From positions 1-56,928 of the forward strand of contig JANQIO010000169.1 in the NCBI GenBank assembly GCA_028282105.1: a stretch of 56,928 nt of DNA, written 5' to 3'. Source of the DNA: Halieaceae bacterium. GTDB lineage: Bacteria > Pseudomonadota > Gammaproteobacteria > Pseudomonadales > Halieaceae. Within the stretch, counting starts at the first letter, position 1. Each line of letters begins with the position of its first letter. The translations under genes and the position numbers were made by a program. Below, piece by piece: positions 51,003-56,928 of the stretch. The notes under the pieces are model-generated. The model saw only the letters and a program-made list of their open reading frames with translations. It was not told where the DNA came from and searched no databases.

Positions 51003-51047
51003 AACAAGAAAGCCCGGCACGGGCCCCGGGGAGGGGCCGGCCGGGCA
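51003..51047 (-). terminator. Intrinsic terminator behind the metallo-hydrolase gene
   Basis: A long GC-rich stem (51012-51018 with 51040-51046, and an inner GGCCCC/GGGGCC) is followed on the minus strand by a T-rich run. It lies about 70 bases behind the hydrolase stop. Confidence 0.65.
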
Positions 51048-51113
51048 GAAAGGTCCGCAGCTGAGCTATGGGGGCACGCTGCGAACCTGCGGGCGATCAG
51101 TCGGGGGCGCGCA

Positions 51114-52577
51114 TTACCTCGAGCACAGGGGCCTGTCATCCGGGCAATCGAAATCCCGGAAGCTCTGCACCGAGCGCTCAAAGTCGCGCGCCGTATAGAC
51201 CCGCGCGTTGTGCGCGGTAACGATGCGGCTGTAGTTGAGATCCAGGGGTTCCAGCGCCTCTGCCATGCTGACGGTGTTGCGGTTGGCCGCCGGCACACCT
51301 TCGGCATAGGGCGAGCCAAAATGGTCCGCCATAAACAGGGTGCGGGTTGCGGGCACATAGAACAGCAGGTTGCTGCGCGAGTGCACGGTGGAGACATCGT
51401 ACAGCTCGACGCGGCCGTTACCGTCGCCCAGGGTCATACGGCCATTGACAGTGAGAAAGCGCCCACTTTCCGGCTGCAACTGGCTGATGTCTCGAATCGG
51501 CTCCACCGTATCTTCCACGGTGACCAGTGTCGCCCCCATCGACAGCGCCTCATCGATGCCGCCCAGGTGATCGTTGTGGTGGTGGGTCACCACCTGATAG
51601 GCCAGCCGCTTGTGGGCGCCAATCAGCTCCTGGAACTTCGCCAGGCGCCCGGTCAGGTCCGGGTAGCCGCCGCAGCCAATCACCGCCTCGCCCGTATCCA
51701 CGAAGATGGAATAGCCGCCGTTCTGGCCGATATGGTAGACATTGCCCGCCAGCCGGTTGACGATCATCTCGCTGGTGTCGATGCGCTCACCCTCGGGTTC
51801 CAGGCCGTCTGGCAGAGCAAACAGTGCCGCGTCGAGGTCGCGATTGAAGCGCACCGTGCGGCCGGTGCCGATCAGGTTCGGGTCGCCCGCCACCGAGAAG
51901 TAGACCCGGGTGGCGGCCATCAACCCGTCGACCACCACGTGCTCACCGAATACGTAATCCAGCGCCCCAAGCTGCGGATTGTCGCGAGTCATGCGGGTGA
52001 CCAGGTGGGTTTGCGCATCAATGAACAGGGTCAGGTCCGGACTCAAGGGAAAGGGAATCTTCACCCTCTCGTGGGGCCGATTCATCCAACGGGTCGGACC
52101 CAGGTACTCGGCCTGGTCACGGGCATTGTGTAGCTGGCGCGCCAGCAAGGTGTCGGTGGTGCGCATGGTGCCACCACCGAAAGTGTAGGGGTCCGGCGAG
52201 TTGGCCTCCCCGTAGCGGCCGAGCTGCAGGTTCACCGTCCAGGCATTGTCGCCGTTGACGATGATCATGTTCGGGAAGATGCCGCCCCGCGCCTTGAAAT
52301 AGCTTTCGAAATAGGCGCGGCCGTTCTCGATATCGTGAACGAAGCGGAAGTTGTTCTTGCTGAGGTCCAGCAGCTCCGGCGCCCAGCTCTGGCCGAGGTT
52401 GGGGCCAATATAGGCCTCGACAATCTCGACATTGCGCATCTCCGTGAGTGCGGTGCCGCCATAGGCGGCGACCACGCGGTTGACCAGCGCATCCAGATTA
52501 AACTCGGAATCCTGGGCCTGGCTGGGCCCGCTCACCACCAGCAGCGCCAGCAAGACGCTGCGAATTATCGTGTTCAT
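51114..52577 (-). CDS. Exported metallo-beta-lactamase-fold hydrolase
   Basis: Periplasmic protein of 487 residues with a signal peptide (1-21, ending SQAQ). The N-terminal 270 residues form a domain of unknown role (LYDVSTVHSRS and the AEYLGPTRWMNRPHERV region are distinctive) before a metallo-beta-lactamase fold with VTHHHNDHLGGIDEAL, the metal-binding H-x-H-x-D-H motif, MADHFGSPYAEG and VTAHNARVYT. The fold covers hydrolases of very different substrates, so none is assigned. It may be co-transcribed towards the AraC gene, but a hairpin separates them. AGGA precedes the ATG. Confidence 0.88.
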   Translation of the reverse strand: MNTIIRSVLLALLVVSGPSQAQDSEFNLDALVNRVVAAYGGTALTEMRNVEIVEAYIGPNLGQSWAPELLDLSKNNFRFVHDIENGRAYFESYFKARGGIFPNMIIVNGDNAWTVNLQLGRYGEANSPDPYTFGGGTMRTTDTLLARQLHNARDQAEYLGPTRWMNRPHERVKIPFPLSPDLTLFIDAQTHLVTRMTRDNPQLGALDYVFGEHVVVDGLMAATRVYFSVAGDPNLIGTGRTVRFNRDLDAALFALPDGLEPEGERIDTSEMIVNRLAGNVYHIGQNGGYSIFVDTGEAVIGCGGYPDLTGRLAKFQELIGAHKRLAYQVVTHHHNDHLGGIDEALSMGATLVTVEDTVEPIRDISQLQPESGRFLTVNGRMTLGDGNGRVELYDVSTVHSRSNLLFYVPATRTLFMADHFGSPYAEGVPAANRNTVSMAEALEPLDLNYSRIVTAHNARVYTARDFERSVQSFRDFDCPDDRPLCSR

Positions 52578-52677
52578 GGTGTTGTCCTGTTATCAGTCCC
52601 CCTGACAACACCAGTCTGCGCCGCGCCGGACTACCCCGCTATACGGCTCATCCTGCGCGGACAACGCTTCACCGCAT

Positions 52678-53601
52678 CTACCACTCGCGCAGCGACGGAC
52701 CGAGTATGTGGCGGGACCGGCCGATGGCATGCTGGCTGTGCCCGACGATCAATGGGTCTGGCAGTTTGGCCACGTGCAGGTCCTTATTGGGGTAGTCCAG
52801 GCAACTGAGGAAGTGCGTCAGACAGGCGATGCGTGCGCGCTTTTTGTCAGACGACTTGATGATGGTCCAGGGCGCATCGGCGGTGTCGGTGTAGAAGAAC
52901 ATGGCTTCCTTGGCCTCGGTGTAATCGTCCCAGCGCTCGATAGACGCGCGATCTATCGGTGACAGCTTCCACTGTTTCAGCGGGTCGCTCTCGCGACGCT
53001 TGAAACGGGCCAGCTGTTCGTCGCGGGTGACCGAGAACCAGTACTTGAACATGCGGATACCGCTGCGCACCATCATCCGCTCCAGTTCCGGAGTCTGGCG
53101 CATAAACTCCAGGTACTCCTCCGGAGTGCAAAACTCCATAACCCGCTCGACGCCGGCCCGGTTGTACCAGGAGCGATCGAACAGCACGATCTCACCCTCT
53201 GTGGGCAAATGGCTGATGTAGCGCTGGAAGTACCATTCCCCCTGCTCTTGCTCGGAGGGTTTTTCCAGCGCCACGACCCGCGCGCCGCGTGGATTCAGGT
53301 GCTCCATAAAACGCTTGATAGTGCCACCCTTGCCGGCAGCGTCGCGGCCTTCAAACAGCACGACAATTTTCTGGCCGGTTTCCTTTACCCAGGCCTGCAC
53401 CTTGAGCAATTCGACCTGGAGGGCCATTTTCTTCTCTTCGTAGTCGGCTCGCGCCATGCGCGAGTGATACGGGTAGGCCCCGGTCAGGAACAACTCCCGG
53501 ATGGCCTCCGGGTTGTGACGAATCTCCGCCTGCCGGTGCCGCAGCTCGGGCCCGTGTACATCGTCCAGATCGACAAGACTGGCTTTCTTTTGTTTTGTCA
53601 T
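52678..53601 (-). CDS. ppk2: Polyphosphate kinase 2, class I type
   Basis: Transfers phosphate between polyphosphate and nucleoside diphosphates, usually making GTP or ATP. The 307 residues contain Walker A VVLFEGRDAAGKGGTIKRF, the lid and Walker B region EIVLFDRSWYNRAGVERVM and the family's HLNPRGARVVALEKPSE loop. Length and the single catalytic domain indicate class I. ATG 53601 is preceded by a purine-rich stretch. It stands alone. Confidence 0.95.
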   Translation of the reverse strand: MTKQKKASLVDLDDVHGPELRHRQAEIRHNPEAIRELFLTGAYPYHSRMARADYEEKKMALQVELLKVQAWVKETGQKIVVLFEGRDAAGKGGTIKRFMEHLNPRGARVVALEKPSEQEQGEWYFQRYISHLPTEGEIVLFDRSWYNRAGVERVMEFCTPEEYLEFMRQTPELERMMVRSGIRMFKYWFSVTRDEQLARFKRRESDPLKQWKLSPIDRASIERWDDYTEAKEAMFFYTDTADAPWTIIKSSDKKRARIACLTHFLSCLDYPNKDLHVAKLPDPLIVGHSQHAIGRSRHILGPSLREW

Positions 53602-53731
53602 GCTTATTCCCCCACCAAAAACAGGTCATTATCCGCCAGCCGGCCCGGCTGCGAACTGATCGACATCAAGACAGGGAAAAGAACCAGCGACCGCGCCGCA
53701 GCGAACGGCGCAGTCTGTGAATGGCATCACA

Positions 53732-53845
53732 CTAGGTGGAAGTCAGGTAGTTCAGCCAACTGTTGATGCGCAGCGCTACCTTGCTGATGATGTGGAACGC
53801 GGTGCCCGAGGAGGTGTATATCGACATCACGCCCCCCATGCCTGT
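53732..53845 (-). pseudogene. Out-of-frame C-terminal tail of the HlyD-type adaptor gene
   Basis: Directly behind the stop at 53827 a second frame continues for 37 codons to TAG at 53732 and encodes a peptide that begins TGMGGVMSIYTSSGTAF and ends INSWLNYLTST. This is what the end of a YibH/YiaV-like adaptor should look like, whereas the in-frame ending (LPQAWGA) is not. Restoring one base around 53840-53850 joins the two. Confidence 0.7.
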
Positions 53846-54723
53846 GGAAGGCTCCTGGCCACCGCCGGGTCGTCCAACAGGACACGCACGCCCCAGCGGT
53901 CGGTGACCGGCTCGCCGGTCGCCGTGAGAATCGAGCCTCCGGCGTCCAACTGCGCCTCACTGCTGGCCTTGCCAACGGTGGCCACGCGGCCCACAAACAC
54001 CTCGCCAGGCATGGCGGTGAACACTATCTCCACCTCGTCGCCCACCTGTACCCCGCGAATCGCACTTTGGCTCAAGCTGGCGAGCACTTCCGTCTCCGCA
54101 GTGGAGATAAAGGCAATGGTGGCAGCAGACGGCATGGTAGACACGCGCATACCCGGTCGCAGTGCCACCCCGGGGGCGTAACCATCTGTCGGTGCATCGA
54201 CCACTGTTTCCTCCAGCTCCCAGCGGGCGTGACCCAGTTTGGCCAGGGAATTGGCGATGGCGGCCTGGGCCGCATCGCGTTCGGCGGTCCAGATATCGAC
54301 GTCCACCTGTGACGCGGCAGAGGTCCTCAGCAGCTTGGTGGCCCGGTCCAGGTTCACGGTGGCCAGTGCCAGCTCGGCTTGCTGCTGCTCGACGGTGGCC
54401 TCAAGTTCTCGCACCGCGTATTCATAGGGCGTTGGATCTATACGAAACAGCATATCGCCGGCCCGCACCCGCTCCATCGATTCGACACCGACTTCGGTAA
54501 CCTCGCCCGACACGTTGGGAACGATAGGCAGCACATGGCGAAACACCCGGGCATCTGAGGTCATGGGCGAGAACGTGAACCAGGCGAATACGATGGTGCT
54601 TACCACTGCCACGCCCACGCCGGCGAAGGCGGAAATGTTGGCCGGTGTTTTCTTCAACAAGCCAAGCTTGCCAAAAACGAGGAAGTAGAAGCTGGAGTAA
54701 ACGAGGATGATGAACGCAATCAT
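53827..54723 (-). CDS. yiaV: HlyD/YiaV-like membrane fusion protein, frameshifted near its 3' end
   Basis: Inner-membrane adaptor of the HlyD/EmrA superfamily, 298 residues as read. Two N-terminal hydrophobic segments (about 1-20 and 28-50) resemble the YibH/YiaV group. Then come the lipoyl half VPNVSGEVTEVGVESMERV, a helical hairpin (about 100-165), and the second lipoyl half VVDAPTDGYAPGVALRPGMRV and barrel strands. It overlaps the DUF3302 gene by four bases, the yiaW-yiaV arrangement. The protein stops at 53827 although a typical C-terminus continues in another frame, so a one-base loss (or a sequencing error) is likely. A function in export with the barrel protein upstream is plausible but not shown. 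Confidence 0.82.
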   Translation of the reverse strand: MIAFIILVYSSFYFLVFGKLGLLKKTPANISAFAGVGVAVVSTIVFAWFTFSPMTSDARVFRHVLPIVPNVSGEVTEVGVESMERVRAGDMLFRIDPTPYEYAVRELEATVEQQQAELALATVNLDRATKLLRTSAASQVDVDIWTAERDAAQAAIANSLAKLGHARWELEETVVDAPTDGYAPGVALRPGMRVSTMPSAATIAFISTAETEVLASLSQSAIRGVQVGDEVEIVFTAMPGEVFVGRVATVGKASSEAQLDAGGSILTATGEPVTDRWGVRVLLDDPAVARSLPQAWGA

Positions 54724-55010
54724 GATTCACCCTCCGGGCGGGAGGTACCCGCCGCGACCTGCGCTTCCAGCGCCGCCACCCGGGCCGCGAGTGTGGTATC
54801 GATTGGCGGCTTGAAGCAGGCCCACACCATGGCTATCAACCAGCCGACGCCCCCGAACACCAGGCCCAGCCAGCCCAGCATCGCAATGGCTTCAGACTGT
54901 GGGTGATTGTTATCGCGGGCCAGCCGCCCCGGCAGGTTCCCGATCACCACCACCAGCCAGATGCCGGCAGTCGCCAGGATAAAAATCACGATCAGAGCAA
55001 ATATTTCCAT
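54720..55010 (-). CDS. yiaW: DUF3302 inner-membrane protein (YiaW-like)
   Basis: Small membrane protein of 96 residues with two membrane helices (about 3-24 and 44-67), a loop (NLPGRLARDNNHPQSEAIAMLGW) and a coiled-coil-like C-terminus (LAARVAALEAQVAAGT). It matches DUF3302, whose members accompany YibH/YiaV-type adaptors; the role is unknown. ATG 55010 with AGG seven bases upstream is preferred to TTG one codon earlier. Overlaps the adaptor start by four bases. Confidence 0.85.
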   Translation of the reverse strand: MEIFALIVIFILATAGIWLVVVIGNLPGRLARDNNHPQSEAIAMLGWLGLVFGGVGWLIAMVWACFKPPIDTTLAARVAALEAQVAAGTSRPEGES

Positions 55011-55039
55011 CAACTTACCTCAAAAAAGCAGGCTCAAGG

Positions 55040-55975
55040 CTACCGGGTGGGACGAAACGGTGACTGAATAATGGGCGCGATCTGTACTCGTATGTTCCAC
55101 TCTTCACCGAAATTGTCCGGACGAACAATCGAGTACTGTGGCTCGATACGGGCCTTGAACGGCATCTTTCCGATGCGGAAGGTCTTGGTGAGGCCCAGGC
55201 CCACCGGCACCGTGTAACGGTTATCGCTGTCCGCCTTCCAGTCAATCACAATCGTGGGGCCCATACCCAGCGACCAGCCATTGCCCAACTGGCGGCGAAT
55301 GACGTACTGGATATCCGTCTGGCTGGTGTCCTCCCGGTCATCATTACCGGCAAAGGAGTTCCAGTGCTGGGCCAGGATGCCCACCGTCCAGGTCTTGGTG
55401 AACTTGAACAGCAGCAGCGCCGGGCCAGCCTGCCACTTGTCCTCGCCGAGCAAATCATCGGTGGCCGTTGGAAACTTGAAGGTGGCGCCCGCGCCCCACA
55501 CCACCCCGTCAACCCGGTTAGGCCCGTAGAAAGCTGCCAGTTGAATATCACCCAGCCCTGACTCATCACCGCTGGTGCTGCCATCGGCTTCGATCACAGG
55601 GGTTTTCACCCAGGGGATGACCGGCCTGGCAATAAAGACGTTCTCGTACTCATCACCCACCGGAATAGGCAGCGCCGGTTGGAAAAAGGCCGTCGTGGTC
55701 GAACGCTCGCCGTTAACAGCATCACCGGACCGGTTGCCGTAATTCCCCTGAAACACCAGCGACCACAGGTTGGTCAACGGATTGTCCAGGCGGCGGTTCA
55801 GCTCCTCAAGGCTGAGCTGGTTGATATCCTCCGGTGCATGGGCATCATGCCCGTCCTCCGGCGCCACGGCCTCGCCAGCGCCCGCTGCAGCGCGGGCGAC
55901 CCCGCTGACGAGAGAAAGCACCAGCGCAAACCACCTGATGCGAGTGCACGCTGACCTGGAATCGGCTGAGAACAA
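55040..55975 (-). CDS. Putative outer-membrane beta-barrel transporter
   Basis: Exported barrel-like protein of about 311 residues. The signal region is RIRWFALVLSLVSGVARAAAG, followed by a helical linker (SLEELNRRLDNPLTNLWSLV) and beta strands rich in aromatic and Gly residues, ending in IQSPFRPTR. It resembles proteins annotated as 'transporter' or phenol-degradation MetA-like porins (PF13557 type); the resemblance is at pattern level. The start is uncertain: TTG 55975 has AGGAG at eight bases, and an upstream TTG at 56002 has no such site. It opens the cluster with the DUF3302 and HlyD-type genes. Confidence 0.7.
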   Translation of the reverse strand: MFSADSRSACTRIRWFALVLSLVSGVARAAAGAGEAVAPEDGHDAHAPEDINQLSLEELNRRLDNPLTNLWSLVFQGNYGNRSGDAVNGERSTTTAFFQPALPIPVGDEYENVFIARPVIPWVKTPVIEADGSTSGDESGLGDIQLAAFYGPNRVDGVVWGAGATFKFPTATDDLLGEDKWQAGPALLLFKFTKTWTVGILAQHWNSFAGNDDREDTSQTDIQYVIRRQLGNGWSLGMGPTIVIDWKADSDNRYTVPVGLGLTKTFRIGKMPFKARIEPQYSIVRPDNFGEEWNIRVQIAPIIQSPFRPTR

Positions 55976-56002
55976 GGGACGGGCTCCTGCTAAGTACAGC
56001 AA

Positions 56003-56354
56003 GATAGTAGCGCTTGCCCGAATCCCCGGACATCAAAAACGCGCAAGCTGGTGTGACAATGCCCCTACAGCTAGAGAGCGCCCGACAGCATGGACGCGCC
56101 TGGGCATCAGCGGTATGATTGCCGCCCCGTCGAGGTGCCCCGGCACCCGGCAATCCGCCCGTAGCTCAGATGGGCAGATTGCGTCGCAATCTGCGACCGA
56201 GCAGGGGAGGGATGCGAGGAAAGCATAGCTTTCTGACCCCGACCCGATCAGCGAGGGCCGGGCTTGCAGCCCTAAGGCTGCAAGGAGCGCGGCAAGCCGC
56301 AGGCTTGCTAGAATCGACATGCGCTGCAATGGCCGCTTGTCACTAATGAATTAT
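56003..56354. other. Non-coding palindromic region upstream of tRNA-Arg
   Basis: No protein gene is supported here. The interval holds GGTGCC/GGCACC (56134-56147), a copy of the tRNA-Arg 5' end (56153-56173), a 9-bp hairpin GCAGATTGC/GCAATCTGC (56174-56194, loop GTC), a perfect 9-bp hairpin CTTGCAGCC/GGCTGCAAG (56263-56284) and GCAAGCC/GGCTTGC (56292-56308). Confidence 0.7.
56153..56173 (+). repeat. Partial copy of the tRNA-Arg 5' end
   Basis: Twenty-one bases including CCGCCCGTAGCTCAG match 56353-56373, the beginning of the intact tRNA gene, with one mismatch. The two are exactly 200 bases apart in the same orientation. The rest of the tRNA does not follow. Confidence 0.85.
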
Positions 56355-56431
<77 letters not shown>

Positions 56432-56441
56432 TACAGCATAG

Positions 56442-56928
56442 GGTCTGTACCGAAGACATGGTTTACAGATCATACCGGACACATGATTTACACCTGTGTC
56501 GGTCCAAAGGGGTTGGTGGTCGGTTCTACCCGCCCCACATCCTCATCAAAGAAGCCTAGATCATATTCAAGGAAGCTGACGAGCCAGATCTTGTCCGCGA
56601 CCTCCGTGATACCCACCGTCTGGCCTGAGAACACGATGCTCAGGTTCACCTTGCGACGCCCCATACAGATTCTTCCGCACTTCGTCACCCGCACGGTCTT
56701 GTCGTGGAAGGGATACTCCGGTTCCTCAGCGGGCCGATACTCTCGGGCCGAGGGTGTATACACCTCGCCCGGGTACTGCCCGCCCAGTGCCTGGTGCGGA
56801 CGCTCCTGGTTGTAAACCTGCTGGAAGGCGTCGAAGCGCTCTTGCTGCTGGAGGAAGTTGAAGCCGGCGGGTTTGGTGGCTTCTCTCTTCAATGTCAGAT
56901 GCATCCGCTCATGGCGGCCGTTCTGCTG
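56442..56928 (-). mobile_element. IS481-type insertion sequence, one end (continues beyond the window)
   Basis: About ten bases behind the tRNA, two imperfect 19-bp direct repeats (56449-56467 and 56474-56492, 16 of 19 identical) of the form ACCG-ACATG-TTTACA mark the element's terminal region, followed by the transposase gene reading towards it. The exact boundary (near 56442) cannot be fixed without the other end. Confidence 0.7.
56488..56928 (-). CDS. IS481 family transposase, C-terminal part (5' end outside the window)
   Basis: The frame is open through the window edge; upstream of the Met at 56904 it still encodes QNGRHERMHLTLKREAT, a conserved segment of the DDE integrase core that includes the region of the last catalytic Glu. 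It continues with YNQERPHQALGGQYPGEVY and a C-terminal beta-strand domain ending in EPTTNPFGPTQV, typical of IS481 transposases. The terminal 5 bases of the gene overlap the second terminal repeat. No frameshift is visible in the part seen, so the element could be active. Confidence 0.85.
   Translation of the reverse strand, partial: QQNGRHERMHLTLKREATKPAGFNFLQQQERFDAFQQVYNQERPHQALGGQYPGEVYTPSAREYRPAEEPEYPFHDKTVRVTKCGRICMGRRKVNLSIVFSGQTVGITEVADKIWLVSFLEYDLGFFDEDVGRVEPTTNPFGPTQV

Overview
This is a GC-rich bacterial chromosome segment from a gammaproteobacterium. The gene order argH / algZ-algR-hemC-hemD-hemX-hemY, the block lptM-lysA-dapF-DUF484-xerC-HAD, trxA-rho-ubiD, and glnK-amtB next to ubiK-yifB is the one known from Pseudomonas and its relatives. 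The many secreted cytochromes c, the TorF-type porin, the sulfatase and the TIGR03805-like beta-helix protein suggest a marine Halieaceae/Cellvibrionales-type organism. That lineage is my inference, not a search result.

Layout. 1-3402: 3' part of an ABC-F ATPase and an EAL-CBS-GGDEF protein. 3413-6604 (minus): a membrane TVP38/flavoprotein-disulfide-reductase fusion, an ArsM-like methyltransferase and a GIY-YIG protein. 6825-11965: trxA, rho, ubiD and an AsmA-like membrane protein. 12060-16998: an accessory run of periplasmic alpha-carbonic anhydrase, AraC regulator, formylglycine-type sulfatase and a Pht5-like protein. 16995-23029 (minus): AlgZ/AlgR two-component pair followed by hemC-D-X-Y. 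23141-30215: argH, a DUF3187 protein (minus), then lptM-lysA-dapF-DUF484-xerC-HAD with stop/start overlaps. 30223-32717 (minus): glnK-amtB and a second PII gene, separated by a palindromic repeat cluster. 33088-39002: ubiK, yifB, an unknown secreted protein, a TorF-like porin, DUF6482 and rep. 39066-45445 (minus): a class-C serine hydrolase, an RND pump with its adaptor, and cytochrome c5. 45587-53601: a GST, an operon of cytochrome c4, a MauG-like peroxidase and a beta-helix/cytochrome c fusion, a membrane-bound AraC regulator, a periplasmic metallo-beta-lactamase-fold hydrolase and PPK2. 53732-55975 (minus): an outer-membrane barrel, DUF3302 protein and frameshifted HlyD-type adaptor. 56153-56928: a tRNA-Arg(CCG) gene with a copy of its 5' end exactly 200 bp upstream and an IS481-type insertion sequence right behind it.

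Most of the window is housekeeping: tetrapyrrole, lysine/peptidoglycan precursor, arginine and ubiquinone synthesis, nitrogen sensing, transcription termination and replication restart. The most unusual items are (a) two inverted copies of a structured repeat at 30655-30945 whose hairpin arms differ in sequence but keep their pairing, (b) the six-kilobase-scale secreted haem-protein region whose centre is a beta-helix fused to a cytochrome c domain, and (c) the tRNA-Arg locus, which looks like an integration site. I found no CRISPR array, no prophage and no rRNA.
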